From: Chaera sp964544355
GTDB taxonomy: Bacteria; Patescibacteriota; Saccharimonadia; Saccharimonadales; Saccharimonadaceae
Assembly: GCA_964544355.1 (NCBI GenBank)
Contig: CAZJAI010000001.1
Span: forward strand, 62,001-126,000
DNA: 64,000 bases
Direction of reading: 5' to 3'
Both the position numbers and the translations under genes were made by a program. Positions 41,888-52,267 of the stretch are shown here, piece after piece. The notes beneath the pieces were generated by a model. The model saw nothing but the letters and a program-made list of their open reading frames with translations, had not been told where the DNA came from and searched no databases. Each line of letters starts with the position of its first letter. Position 1 is the stretch's first letter.

Positions 41888-44800
41888 ATGGCGAGTTTGT
41901 TTATCAGCCTATTCGTTTTCGTCGTTTTAGCGGTCGTGGCAGGTATTTTCGTTTATTGGCAATACCGTAAGATATTGCGGGAAGCCAAGAACTACGAGCG
42001 TGGTTTAAAAATGGTTCCTTTGTTAATCCGCCTTCCACCGACCACAGCCGATATAGAGGCTGGCGGCAGGGATGAGCGTGACGTTACGGAAGAGGGTATA
42101 TCGCAGGCCCAGGTGATGTACAGCATCATTGCCAGTACCGCCACCAAAGGATTCAAATCAAGGATCTACGGACAGCGCCATATAGCCTTTGAAATTACCG
42201 CGCATAAGGGACTAATAAATTACTATGTGGCGGTGCCAGTAGGTATGATTGACCTTATTAAGCAGGCGGTAGCGTCGGCTTACCCGGCAGCCAACCTGGA
42301 GGAGGTCGAAGAGCACAACATCTTTAGCCGGGTAGGCAAAATTAGCGGTACTATCGGCGGAGAGCTGACTCTGAAAAAAGAATACAGCTACCCCATAGCT
42401 ACCTTTCAGGAATCCAAACGGGACGCTATGAGGGCAATTTTGAATTCGCTGTACAGCCTTTCCGGAGAAGACGGCGCGGCTATCCAGATATTAATCAGGC
42501 CGGCGCCCGAGGGGTGGACGAAAAACGCCCTGGCTCACGCCTCGAAGATTCGTAAAAACAAAGGCAAAAAATCGGGCGCTGCTATAGGCGCTAAAGATAT
42601 CATGGCGGCGCTTTGGAAAGCCCCGGAAGCCAAAGAGGTCAAACCGGAAGATAAGCAGCTTAGTACCATCGAGCAGGCCTTGGTCGACGCCATAGAAGAC
42701 AAAACCAGGTATCCAGGGTACGAAACGCTTATAAGGGTGGTCACATCTTCTAACACCGCCAGTCGTTCACAGGTGATACTGAAAAACATGGTAGCTTCGT
42801 TTTCTCTGTTCGATGCTCCCGGTAAGAACGGTTTTAAGTTTAGTCCTTCAAAAAATATTGAAGAGTTTGTTACATCATTTATCTTCCGTTTCTTTCCCCA
42901 GGAGTTAAATAAGAACATTCTTAACAGTATCGAACTGGCTACCGTTTTTCATTTGCCCGACCAGAAGAACATACCTAGCGCGCAGGTGCAAAGGCAGGCC
43001 ACTAAACAGGTAGATGGACCCAGCCAGGTGATGAACCAGGGCTTGCTGCTTGGTTATAATATCTTTCGCGGAGTCAAAAAAGAGATAAGGCTCTCTGATA
43101 TCGACCGCCGGCGCCATGTTTACATTATCGGACAGACCGGTACCGGAAAATCTACGGTGCTGGAAAATCTGGCTCTTCAGGATATGCTGGACGGCAAGGG
43201 GCTGGCGTTTGTCGATCCCCACGGCGATGCCGTTGAACGCCTGCTCGGCATGGTGCCCAAAGAGCGGGTAGAGGATGTGATCTACTTCAGCCCCGGCGAC
43301 CTGGAGCATCCGATGGGGCTCAATTTTTTCGAGTTCGACAAGCCCGAACAAAAAGATTTTCTGATTCAAGAAGCTATAGCCATGCTCTACAGACTATACG
43401 ACCCCGGTCATACTGGCATTATAGGTCCGCGTTATGAAAACTGGTTCAGAAACGCTGCTCTAACCCTTATGAGCGACCCGGCCGGCTCGACGTTTATAGA
43501 CGTGCCCCAGGTGTTTAATGACAACGAGTTCGCAAAGCTCAAAATCAAGCACGTAACTGATCAAACGGTTTTAGATTTTTGGAATAAGGAGATGGCTCAA
43601 ACCAGCGACTATCATAAATCTGAAATTCTTGGCTGGTTCGTTAGTAAGTTCGGAGCGTTCTTATCTAACGAGATGATGCGCAATATTATCGGACAAACCA
43701 AAAGCAGCTTTAATCTCAGACAGATTATGGACAAGAAAAAAATCCTGTTTGTTAATTTATCCAAGGGTATGACCGGCGAGCTTAACTCTCAGCTGTTGGG
43801 TATGATTTTCGTGATGAAATTTCAGGCGGCGGCCATGAGCCGCAGCGACATTCCCGAGGAGCAACGGATTGATTTTAGCCTGTACGTTGACGAGTTCCAG
43901 AACTTTGCCACTGAAAGTTTCGAATCCATACTTTCAGAAGCCAGGAAATATCGCCTCAGCTTGATTTTAGCCAACCAATTCATGACCCAGCTGACCGATC
44001 AGATTAGGGAGTCGGTTATTGGCAATGTTGGAACTATTATCGCTGGCAGGGTAGGCACTACCGACGCCGAATTGCTGCAAAAAAAGTTTATGCCAGTGTT
44101 TGACGCGGAAGATCTAACCAAGCTACCTAATTTTGAAGCGATAGCCACTGTCATGATCAACAACACCCCCTCGTCACCGTTTAGCATGTCATTGTTGCCG
44201 CCACTTGGCCGCCCCAATATGCAATTGGCCGACGCCCTTAAGCGCCTGTCGGCAGCAAAATACGGGCGTAATCGCCAACAGGTCAGTAAAGAAATTTTTA
44301 CTCGCTTGGGCGCCGGCGACAGGGCCGTTCAGGAACGGCAAAAAGCCAGCATGAACAGGGGAAATATGTTTGGCAGCGATCCGTGGGATAGTCCATGGCT
44401 CACCGCCGGGCCGGCCGCGCCCGCAGCGGGCGGTAGCAGCAGTAGCGGATCTTCCTTTTTAGATGAGTGGCTAGCTAAGCGACAGCAGCGTAAGGCCACT
44501 GCCGCACCCGTAGCACCTGTAGGGCCGAAACCATCAGGATCAGGATCTGTTGCGGGGTCGAGGTCTAACTCTTTACAGATTAAGCAAAGCGAGCAATCTC
44601 AGCCGCTTGGAGGCGCTCCCGGCCCCGTCGCCAGCTTGAACGGCGCGGTACCCCACGCGGTTGGAGTTGACGGTGCCGATCAAGCGGGCCAGCCACCAAA
44701 GACAGAAGCTACACCCGCCGGGTCATATACAACGAAAGACGATCACGACAAGTCTGTACCATCGGTACCATCCGAACCAACTAATCAGCTGACTATTAAG

Positions 44801-45031
44801 CGCCAGGGGTCAGCAAGACAGGCAGATACCGACGCTGACGCTAATTCTCTGCAAGCCCTAGATAACATGACCTCGGCTCTTGCGGATTCCGAGCAGCCCA
44901 GGCCGGAAGAAATTTATATAGACATAAGGGGCAACCTGTACCATGGCCGTCCCAAGCCGGACAGCGCCGCCCAGACCCAAAACCAACAAAAATCACTCGG
45001 AGGAGCCAACAAGGACTCAAAGGCCCCTTGA
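41888..45031 (+). CDS. VirD4/TraG-like (type IV secretion) ATPase with disordered tail
   Basis: 1,047 aa. One N-terminal transmembrane helix (about 3-25) and a soluble N-terminal domain to about 390 precede the P-loop ATPase: Walker A IIGQTGTGKST near 416-424, FVDPHGD, and Walker B DFSLYVDEFQNFA near 661-672, with the LSLILANQFMTQL motif that follows in TraG/VirD4/HerA-type proteins. From about 820 on it is Ser/Gly/Pro/Gln-rich and probably disordered. Such ATPases couple DNA or protein substrates to secretion channels. No relaxase or channel gene is in the window. Confidence 0.83.
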   Translation: MASLFISLFVFVVLAVVAGIFVYWQYRKILREAKNYERGLKMVPLLIRLPPTTADIEAGGRDERDVTEEGISQAQVMYSIIASTATKGFKSRIYGQRHIAFEITAHKGLINYYVAVPVGMIDLIKQAVASAYPAANLEEVEEHNIFSRVGKISGTIGGELTLKKEYSYPIATFQESKRDAMRAILNSLYSLSGEDGAAIQILIRPAPEGWTKNALAHASKIRKNKGKKSGAAIGAKDIMAALWKAPEAKEVKPEDKQLSTIEQALVDAIEDKTRYPGYETLIRVVTSSNTASRSQVILKNMVASFSLFDAPGKNGFKFSPSKNIEEFVTSFIFRFFPQELNKNILNSIELATVFHLPDQKNIPSAQVQRQATKQVDGPSQVMNQGLLLGYNIFRGVKKEIRLSDIDRRRHVYIIGQTGTGKSTVLENLALQDMLDGKGLAFVDPHGDAVERLLGMVPKERVEDVIYFSPGDLEHPMGLNFFEFDKPEQKDFLIQEAIAMLYRLYDPGHTGIIGPRYENWFRNAALTLMSDPAGSTFIDVPQVFNDNEFAKLKIKHVTDQTVLDFWNKEMAQTSDYHKSEILGWFVSKFGAFLSNEMMRNIIGQTKSSFNLRQIMDKKKILFVNLSKGMTGELNSQLLGMIFVMKFQAAAMSRSDIPEEQRIDFSLYVDEFQNFATESFESILSEARKYRLSLILANQFMTQLTDQIRESVIGNVGTIIAGRVGTTDAELLQKKFMPVFDAEDLTKLPNFEAIATVMINNTPSSPFSMSLLPPLGRPNMQLADALKRLSAAKYGRNRQQVSKEIFTRLGAGDRAVQERQKASMNRGNMFGSDPWDSPWLTAGPAAPAAGGSSSSGSSFLDEWLAKRQQRKATAAPVAPVGPKPSGSGSVAGSRSNSLQIKQSEQSQPLGGAPGPVASLNGAVPHAVGVDGADQAGQPPKTEATPAGSYTTKDDHDKSVPSVPSEPTNQLTIKRQGSARQADTDADANSLQALDNMTSALADSEQPRPEEIYIDIRGNLYHGRPKPDSAAQTQNQQKSLGGANKDSKAP

Positions 45032-45094
45032 TCGCTCTTGACCCAGAAGAACCAACAAACTTACTGGAGGCGTCACCGTGACGCTATGGGCGCG

Positions 45095-45673
45095 TTACTG
45101 CTGGCGGCCGGTAATTAGTACCCGCAGGTAATCGTAGACCAAACCTATCAGCCACCCCAGCAAGAAAGACGCCATAGCTTCTGAACCGGACAGGGTATAG
45201 CCGAAAGATTTTGCCATGACATACACAGCAGTGGTTAACAAAAAGGCCGTCAGACTGCCGGCCAATAAGGCGTTTGGGCGAGCCAGGGTACTGCCTAGCA
45301 CCTCGCTGGTCTTTTCAGCTGGGGTCCAGTGAATTATTCTGCTAAACACTCGTTGCGACGGGCTCATCTCCCGTCCGATGGAAGACATCGTTTTTTGATA
45401 GCTGGAGGCTCTATCTTTTGATGTAACGGATACCCTTCTGACCGGTGAAGGTGGGTGCTTTTTGTTGCGTTCCATGCCGGCTTCTTCGGTGAAAATGGCT
45501 TCTAGTTTTCGTCTCTCCAGCTCCGCGCTTCTTGTTTTTTCCGACTGGTTGTCGGGATGATTTTCCATCCGTTCTTTGCGCTCGCTCGAAACTACCGGGG
45601 ACGATCGTTCAATTCCTGGCTCTTGAAGGCTTTCACGCGATGGCTTGGATGACTGGGTTTCAGAATTTAACAT
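45095..45673 (-). CDS. Membrane protein with charged N-terminal region, unknown
   Basis: 192 aa. The first 130 residues are highly charged and polar (Ser/Glu/Arg-rich), followed by two transmembrane helices (about 132-152 and 162-185) joined by SFGYTLSGSEAM. A TATATT box ends about 8 nt before the ATG. It starts 16 bp after the stop of the LPxTG protein gene upstream on the same strand. Function unknown. Confidence 0.65.
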   Translation of the reverse strand: MLNSETQSSKPSRESLQEPGIERSSPVVSSERKERMENHPDNQSEKTRSAELERRKLEAIFTEEAGMERNKKHPPSPVRRVSVTSKDRASSYQKTMSSIGREMSPSQRVFSRIIHWTPAEKTSEVLGSTLARPNALLAGSLTAFLLTTAVYVMAKSFGYTLSGSEAMASFLLGWLIGLVYDYLRVLITGRQQ

Positions 45674-45689
45674 GGCCGCTTAATATATA

Positions 45690-47624
45690 TTATATAGTTC
45701 CTGCGTTAAATTGCTTCCTGATTAATCGTACTTCTCGGCCTAGCTGCCGACTTCTGGCGTACAGGAAGGTCACTATCGTCATGAGGCCGCCACCAAACAG
45801 TATATTTTCACCGGGTCCGGTTTTCGGCAGCTCTTTGACCGTTTGTTCGACCAGCTTGGGAGGAGGGCAGGCAACCCGCACGTTAACGGTGTTACCATAT
45901 GTATTAGTTAGTATGCAGTCGTACGATCCAGGTTCTCCCACGCCTTGAGGTGTGGCTGGGATGTTGTCTAAAATCTGCACCACAAATTTGCGGGTCTGTT
46001 TCTCTCCCGGTTTGATGGTCGCCTGCCCCCAATCCAGGGATTTAGCTTGATCAATATATTGAGCACCCCCCCGGTCCCATAACGCCGAGTATTCCAGCAC
46101 GTCAGCCAGTTGCTCTTTCATTGTGATGTTAGCGGTGGCAAAGCCGATATTCTCAGCGGTTATTGTATATTCGAGCTTGTCCCCAGGATTAGCGGTGGTT
46201 TTGTCGGCGTTGGCTATGTTTTGAGTGAGATTTCTGACAGATTTACCTTCGACTATTATAGGTTTACAGCGTGCGTCCTGTAGCCACAACTGGCCGTTAC
46301 CGGGGCAGGGCTGACAGCTTGGGTTGGAGCTGACAATCAACGGGTTCAGAGTACATTGCTTCTCGGCGGCTACGGTGAGAGGAGCCTGACAAACCGCTGA
46401 AGTTTGAAGTCCAGCCGATGTTTTTACAGCAACGGTTGCAGTATAGGTACCCGGTGAACCTACAACTATCTCATTAGAGCTTTGCTGTAAGGAATTACTC
46501 AAGACCTCTTGGTTGCTCGTGGTTTTACCGGAAGAGTCTTTCACTAGGAATAGGTAACTCAAAATTTTCGCTCCGTTGCGAGCCATTGCTTGCGCAGTTA
46601 ACTTAAAGCGTGTTCGGTCTATAGTTACCACGGACAGACCGGTGCATGCCGCTATGGGGACCGGGGCTGGCGCTGGCGGCCGGCAGCTAGCCGGAATTTC
46701 ACCAGACCCTATCTGAACGGTGCTTTCGGTCCATCCTGGCAGCGGCGTCATTACTCCGACAACTTCTACCGGTTTGCCGGTTTGACGGTATTTTTCAGGC
46801 ACCGGAACGTTGAATCCGTATCCTCCACCTTGAGGCGAAAGCGGCGCAGCCTGGTCTGCCATATAAGGCCCGAACCTTTCTCCGGTACCCGGCGGCCCGC
46901 CGAAGTAGAGGTATATCGGTACTTTGGCGTTCAGCTTACGAGCGTCAAACGCATAGCCGATGACAGTCGCGCAGTCCACTTTCAGCAGTTTTCCGGAGGG
47001 AACCGGTTGGGGTGTTTTTTGAGTCAGCAAATTGCCGCAATCTTTAGAAATAGCAAACCACCCGATCTTGGAAGACCACCCAACGAAGGCTTTATAGGTT
47101 GAGCCGTATTTGGTTGTATATGGCGTCGTGTCATAAAGCCACAAAGGTTTAGAGTAAACAGTCGAAGTGGTGCCGTTGGCCAATGGTATTTGGTGTTTTA
47201 CCTCTCCTTGGGCGCTGCTGAAGCGGTGTAGGCGCCCCCATGTCAGTACCGCCCCGCCGGAGTCGCGCCCGAATTGGATTGAATTCACAGTACCTTCCCG
47301 CAGGTTTTGCAGGTCAGACCTCGTAACACCGGCGTAATCCATAATGTCCTTAAAGTCGCCGTTGCCGCGTGCACTCTGGTCGTAGGCGGCCAGAATATCA
47401 TTCACAGAACGTACACCGCCTCTTATGAAGTTCGTGTCGTTAGCGGCATTGGCGGGCATTGGCGGGCTGATTAGAGAAAGCGATTGCACGGCCAGGGCCA
47501 GAGCTGTAAAGATTAGTCCAAGACGTCTTGTGGCCTCTTCTTTTCGCAGGCGTCTGGCATAAAATCCCAATTGCCCAATCAATGCTGGACTGAAAGGTAG
47601 CGCAGACACCAGCTTGCGGAACAT
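45690..47624 (-). CDS. LPxTG-like surface protein with DUF11-type domain
   Basis: 644 aa. The N-terminal signal region has a hydrophobic segment (LGLIFTALALAVQSLSLIS) ending near PANA. A long middle part contains Cys clusters (CTLNPL, CQPCPG) and is followed by a DUF11-like repeat (TTANPGDKLEYTITAENIG). The C-terminus has LPKTGPGE, a hydrophobic helix and a basic tail (RSRQLGREVRLIRK), the layout of sortase substrates in Gram-positive bacteria. AAAAGGAG precedes the ATG by 11 nt. Cell-wall anchoring is inferred; no sortase gene is in the window. Confidence 0.82.
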   Translation of the reverse strand: MFRKLVSALPFSPALIGQLGFYARRLRKEEATRRLGLIFTALALAVQSLSLISPPMPANAANDTNFIRGGVRSVNDILAAYDQSARGNGDFKDIMDYAGVTRSDLQNLREGTVNSIQFGRDSGGAVLTWGRLHRFSSAQGEVKHQIPLANGTTSTVYSKPLWLYDTTPYTTKYGSTYKAFVGWSSKIGWFAISKDCGNLLTQKTPQPVPSGKLLKVDCATVIGYAFDARKLNAKVPIYLYFGGPPGTGERFGPYMADQAAPLSPQGGGYGFNVPVPEKYRQTGKPVEVVGVMTPLPGWTESTVQIGSGEIPASCRPPAPAPVPIAACTGLSVVTIDRTRFKLTAQAMARNGAKILSYLFLVKDSSGKTTSNQEVLSNSLQQSSNEIVVGSPGTYTATVAVKTSAGLQTSAVCQAPLTVAAEKQCTLNPLIVSSNPSCQPCPGNGQLWLQDARCKPIIVEGKSVRNLTQNIANADKTTANPGDKLEYTITAENIGFATANITMKEQLADVLEYSALWDRGGAQYIDQAKSLDWGQATIKPGEKQTRKFVVQILDNIPATPQGVGEPGSYDCILTNTYGNTVNVRVACPPPKLVEQTVKELPKTGPGENILFGGGLMTIVTFLYARSRQLGREVRLIRKQFNAGTI

Positions 47625-47683
47625 TTTTGTTTTGTCTCCTTTTAAGTTAAATTTAGCATAACAAATATGTTCAATGCAATAAG

Positions 47684-47712
47684 TTGATTGAATACATTTT
47701 GCCCGCTATAAT
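47684..47712 (+). promoter_or_regulatory. gyrB promoter
   Basis: TTGATT (47684-47689), a 17-bp spacer and TATAAT (47707-47712). The leader is about 38 nt and contains GAGGGG just before the ATG. Confidence 0.7.
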
Positions 47713-47756
47713 GAAGTAGTTGTAAACACTTTAGGGGATATGACCCGTGAGGGGCG

Positions 47757-49730
47757 ATGACTAAACAAAAAACCAGCACTTATGACGCCAGTCAGATTCA
47801 GGTATTAGAGGGGCTCGAACCGGTTCGCAAGCGTCCCGGAATGTATATTGGCAGTACTGGCTATGAAGGCGTGCACCAATTAATCAAAGAAATAGCAGAC
47901 AACGGCATAGATGAAGCAATAGCCGGTTACGCGAAAAACATACAAGTTGTCATACTGGAAGACGGCGGAGTGCAGATAACCGATGACGGCCGCGGTATAC
48001 CGGTGGATCTTCATCCCAAAACCGGTAAAAGTACCCTGGAGACCGTGCTAACGGTATTGCACGCCGGTGGAAAATTCGGCGGCGGCGGGTATAAAGTCTC
48101 ATCTGGCTTGCACGGCGTCGGCTCCAGCGTCGTTAACGCTCTTTCTACCAAGCTGGTGGCCGAGGTGCGCAAGGATGGTAAAATTTACCGTCAGGAATAC
48201 CATGTGGGCGCTCCTCAGCAAGAGCTTCAATTTGTCGGTAAAACTGATCAAACCGGTACGTCCATCACTTTTTATCCCGACCCGACAATTTTTGAAAGCG
48301 TCGAGTTCGACTTCAAATGGGTCCTTGACTACTTACGGCACCAGGCTTATCTAACCAAAGGCGTGAAATTAACCGCTCAAGACGAGCGCAGCGGCGAAAG
48401 GTACGGTTTTTATTTTGAGGGAGGAATAAAGTCGTACGTCAGGCATTTAAATATCGGTAAGGACGTAGTCGACGAGGATATCTTCTACGTAGAGAAGGCA
48501 ATTGAGGACAGCGTTATTGAAGTAGCCGTTCAATATAATGACGGGTTTGTCGAAACCGTCAAGGCTTTCGCCAATAATGTTTTTAACCCCGAAGGCGGCT
48601 CTCACCTTGTAGGCTTCAGAGCGGCTCTGACAAGGGTAATTAATGACTACGCCAGAAAAAGCGGTTTACTGAAAGAAAAAGAAGAAAACCTGACCGGGGA
48701 CGATATTCGAGAGGGGTTGACGGCAATCATTTCGGTTAAACTGCCCGATCCGCAATTTGAAGGGCAGACCAAAAATAAACTAGGCAACCCAGAGGTTCGC
48801 CGGTATGTCGAGCAGGTAATGAGCGAATATTTCTCTTATTATCTAGATGAACACCCGGCCATAGCCAAAAAGATCGTCGGCAAGGCCTTATTGGCGTCAA
48901 GAGCGCGCAAGGCGGCGCGGGCAGCCCGGGAGAACGTTATCCGTAAAGGTGCGCTGGAGGGGCTGACCCTGCCGGGTAAGCTTACCGATTGTTCCAGCAA
49001 AAATCCAAGAGATTCAGAACTGTACATAGTCGAAGGTGATTCGGCCGGCGGGTCAGCCAAAATGGGCCGCGACAGCCGTACGCAGGCAATCCTACCTCTG
49101 CGCGGCAAGGTGTTAAACGTCGAACGAGCCCGTCTGGACAAAATGCTCAATAACAACGAGCTGGTTAGTCTGATTAAAGCTTTGGGGGTTGGCATAGACG
49201 AACAGTTCAAGCTGGACGGCTTACGCTATCATCGAATAATTATTATGACGGATGCCGATGTGGATGGCAGTCATATATCCACTCTGCTGATGACATTCTT
49301 CTTCAGGTATATGAGGCCGATAGTGGAAAACGGGCATCTTTATCTGGCCAAGCCGCCGCTTTACCTAATTAAGTCGGGTGCGAATAAAAAGTTCTATGCC
49401 TATAGCGACGAAGAGCGCGATTCAATTATCGACAGACTTATTGAGACTCGCAAAGAACGCGGCGGCAAGATAGAGGACGAAAGCGACAAAGTCAAGCAGG
49501 CCGGTATTACCTTGCTGCAGCGCTACAAAGGGCTTGGCGAAATGGATGCGGAGCAGTTGTGGGATACTACCATGAATCCGGAGAACCGGGTACTGGTGCA
49601 GGTCAAGATAGAAGATACGGAGAAAGCTGATGCCATTTTCACTAAACTTATGGGTGAGGAAGTTGAGTTGCGCAAAGCCTTTATTCAGACTCGCGCCAAG
49701 TTCGTAAACGCAGAGGATTTGGATATCTAA
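47757..49730 (+). CDS. gyrB: DNA gyrase subunit B
   Basis: 657 aa. The GHKL ATPase domain has EGLEPVRKRPGMYIG, IADNGIDEA and HAGGKFGGGGYKVSSGLHGVG. The TOPRIM domain has YIVEGDSAGGSAKMGRDS and PLRGKVLNVERA, plus IIIMTDADVDGSHI. With GyrA it introduces negative supercoils. It follows its own promoter and ends 5 bp before gyrA. Confidence 0.97.
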   Translation: MTKQKTSTYDASQIQVLEGLEPVRKRPGMYIGSTGYEGVHQLIKEIADNGIDEAIAGYAKNIQVVILEDGGVQITDDGRGIPVDLHPKTGKSTLETVLTVLHAGGKFGGGGYKVSSGLHGVGSSVVNALSTKLVAEVRKDGKIYRQEYHVGAPQQELQFVGKTDQTGTSITFYPDPTIFESVEFDFKWVLDYLRHQAYLTKGVKLTAQDERSGERYGFYFEGGIKSYVRHLNIGKDVVDEDIFYVEKAIEDSVIEVAVQYNDGFVETVKAFANNVFNPEGGSHLVGFRAALTRVINDYARKSGLLKEKEENLTGDDIREGLTAIISVKLPDPQFEGQTKNKLGNPEVRRYVEQVMSEYFSYYLDEHPAIAKKIVGKALLASRARKAARAARENVIRKGALEGLTLPGKLTDCSSKNPRDSELYIVEGDSAGGSAKMGRDSRTQAILPLRGKVLNVERARLDKMLNNNELVSLIKALGVGIDEQFKLDGLRYHRIIIMTDADVDGSHISTLLMTFFFRYMRPIVENGHLYLAKPPLYLIKSGANKKFYAYSDEERDSIIDRLIETRKERGGKIEDESDKVKQAGITLLQRYKGLGEMDAEQLWDTTMNPENRVLVQVKIEDTEKADAIFTKLMGEEVELRKAFIQTRAKFVNAEDLDI

Positions 49731-49735
49731 ATATT

Positions 49736-52267
49736 ATGGAAGATCAGACGGGAAAAGCCGATTACGACGAGACTGGAGCTATTCCGGTGGCCGATCATTC
49801 ACGCAGCGTTGAGCTTCGTACGGTCGAGGACGTTATGGAGGATAGCTTTCTTCGCTATTCCATGAGCGTGATTATCGAGCGGGCCCTGCCGGATGTGCGT
49901 GACGGGCTTAAACCGGTTCACCGCCGCATACTTTTTTCTATGGACAAGAACGGCTGGCGGCCCGGTACCAAATTTGTTAAAAGCGCTCGCATCACCGGCG
50001 ACGTCATGGGTAAATATCACCCGCACGGAGATGCCGCCATTTATGACTCGATGGTACGTATGGCTCAGGGGTGGTCCATGCGATACCTGTTGGTGGATGG
50101 CCAGGGTAACTTTGGTTCGATGGACGGAGACCCTCCGGCAGCGCAAAGGTACACCGAGGCCCGCATGGCTAAAGTCGGAGCCGAATTGCTGGCCGATCTC
50201 GATAAAAACACGGTTGATTTTCGGGATAACTATGACGGCAGCGAACGCGAGCCCGTCGTTTTGCCGGCCAAACTGCCTAATCTGCTGCTAAATGGCCAGA
50301 TGGGCATTGCCGTAGGGATGGCCACAAACATTCCGCCCCATAACCTGAGCGAACTGGTAGATGCCGCTGTTTTTATGATAGAACACTCAGACAGCATCAC
50401 TCTGGATGATTTGCTGAAGCGGGTCAAGGGCCCTGATTTTCCGACAGGCGGTATCGTTTATGGAGGGGACTCGCTCAGACAGGCCTATGCGACCGGCAGG
50501 GGCAGCGTCACGATTAGAGCCGTCGCCAATATAGAGGAAACCAAAAAGGGCCGGTATCAGATAGTAGTAACCGAGATGCCCTATGCGGTCAATAAGGCTG
50601 CGGTAGTCGAAAGAATTGCCGATCTGTACAAAGATAAAAAGATTACCGGGATTAGCGACCTGAGGGATGAAAGCGCCCGCGAGAAAATCAGACTGGTCAT
50701 AGAGCTAAAAAAAGATGCCTACCCCAAAAAAGTACTCAATCAGCTCTATAAACTGACATCGCTTCAGACCAGCTTTCACTACAACATGCTGGCGCTGGTT
50801 GATGGTATTCAGCCCAAGGTTCTGGGGCTGGAAGACATGTTAAGCGAATACCTTAAGCATCGTCAGCGCGTGGTTAAGCGCCGTACTGAGTTTGAGCTGC
50901 AAAAGGCCAAAGATCGCGCCCACATCTTAGAGGGGTGGAAAATAGCCCTGGACCATATTGACGAAGTGATAAGTATCATCCGAGCCAGCCGTACGGTTGA
51001 CGAAGCCGCGGCGAACTTGATTGAAAAATTCAAACTGACAGATATTCAAGCGCGTTCGATCCTGGCGCTGCCGCTAAGAACGCTAACAGGCTTAGAGCGT
51101 CAAAAAATCGAGGATGAACTAGCCGAACTACAAAACCTAATCGCTAAACTGGAATCCATCCTGGCTTCTGACGCAGAGATTCGCGACATCATCAGGCAAG
51201 AGCTGCTGGAAATGAAAGCAAAGTATGGAGACGAGCGCCGAACCAAAATTATCGCGCAGGATCTAGGAAAGTTTAGCGATGAGGAGCTAATTCCAGACGA
51301 GTATGTCGCAGTAGTTCTTACAACAGAAAACTACATTAAACGCACACTTATTAGCGAATACAGGAGACAGCACAGAGGAGGTAAGGGTAAGCGTGGTATT
51401 ACCACAAAAGAAGACGACATAATAAACCAACTCGTTACCGCCAACACGCATGACTGGCTGTTGTTTTTCACCAACAAGGGCAGGGTCTTCAGACTAAAGG
51501 TTTATGAGGTGCCATCCGCCAGTCTCAACGCACGGGGAGTGGCGGTAGTTAATTTATTGCAAATGCAGCCCGAAGAGCATGTCACCTCCATTGTTCGTGT
51601 TGAAAAAGACCACGATCAATCGGGATTTCTATTTATGACAACAAGCCACGGCGTAGTTAAAAAGACACCAATAAAAGATTACCAAAACATACGCACTACC
51701 GGTTTAATTGCCATTAAGCTAGATGATGGGGATGAGTTGAGATGGATCAAGATGAGCTCGGGTAACGATGAGGTACTTATGTCTACATCATACGGCCAGG
51801 CTATTCGCTTCAATGAGAAAGACGCCCGCTCTATGGGCAGGTCGGCCAGGGGCGTAAGAGGTATCAGGCTCAGGCAGGGGGATAAGGTGGTGGGCATGGA
51901 TATGGCTAATCAGGACAAACAACTGATGGTGCTAAGCGAGAATGGCTATGGTAAATTGACAAAGTTATCTAATTTCCCCACCCATAGACGGGGTGGCTTC
52001 GGTATCAAGGCGGCAGTTGTTAACGGTAAAACCGGTAACCTGGTTACCGTTAGAGCTCTCGATCCTGGCGCTGCGGAAGTTCTAATTATTTCCCATCAGG
52101 GTCAGGCGATTCGGATTGCACTCGATGATATTCCGGTATTGGGCCGTAACACGCAGGGGGTCAGGGTAATGCGCCTTGCGCCAAACGATAGCGTAGCTTC
52201 GCTGGGCCTGTTGCTGGAAGATTCCGCGGCTGAAGAGCTAGCTGCTGGAGAAGAGGTGGTCATCTAG
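49736..52267 (+). CDS. gyrA: DNA gyrase subunit A
   Basis: 843 aa. The breakage-reunion domain has RALPDVRDGLKPVHRRILF and the active-site Tyr139 in AAQRYTEARM. The C-terminal beta-pinwheel includes a GyrA box, QHRGGKGKRG, which distinguishes gyrase from topoisomerase IV. An acidic C-terminal tail follows (EDSAAEELAAGEEVV). It overlaps the next GTG by 1 bp. Confidence 0.97.
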   Translation: MEDQTGKADYDETGAIPVADHSRSVELRTVEDVMEDSFLRYSMSVIIERALPDVRDGLKPVHRRILFSMDKNGWRPGTKFVKSARITGDVMGKYHPHGDAAIYDSMVRMAQGWSMRYLLVDGQGNFGSMDGDPPAAQRYTEARMAKVGAELLADLDKNTVDFRDNYDGSEREPVVLPAKLPNLLLNGQMGIAVGMATNIPPHNLSELVDAAVFMIEHSDSITLDDLLKRVKGPDFPTGGIVYGGDSLRQAYATGRGSVTIRAVANIEETKKGRYQIVVTEMPYAVNKAAVVERIADLYKDKKITGISDLRDESAREKIRLVIELKKDAYPKKVLNQLYKLTSLQTSFHYNMLALVDGIQPKVLGLEDMLSEYLKHRQRVVKRRTEFELQKAKDRAHILEGWKIALDHIDEVISIIRASRTVDEAAANLIEKFKLTDIQARSILALPLRTLTGLERQKIEDELAELQNLIAKLESILASDAEIRDIIRQELLEMKAKYGDERRTKIIAQDLGKFSDEELIPDEYVAVVLTTENYIKRTLISEYRRQHRGGKGKRGITTKEDDIINQLVTANTHDWLLFFTNKGRVFRLKVYEVPSASLNARGVAVVNLLQMQPEEHVTSIVRVEKDHDQSGFLFMTTSHGVVKKTPIKDYQNIRTTGLIAIKLDDGDELRWIKMSSGNDEVLMSTSYGQAIRFNEKDARSMGRSARGVRGIRLRQGDKVVGMDMANQDKQLMVLSENGYGKLTKLSNFPTHRRGGFGIKAAVVNGKTGNLVTVRALDPGAAEVLIISHQGQAIRIALDDIPVLGRNTQGVRVMRLAPNDSVASLGLLLEDSAAEELAAGEEVVI

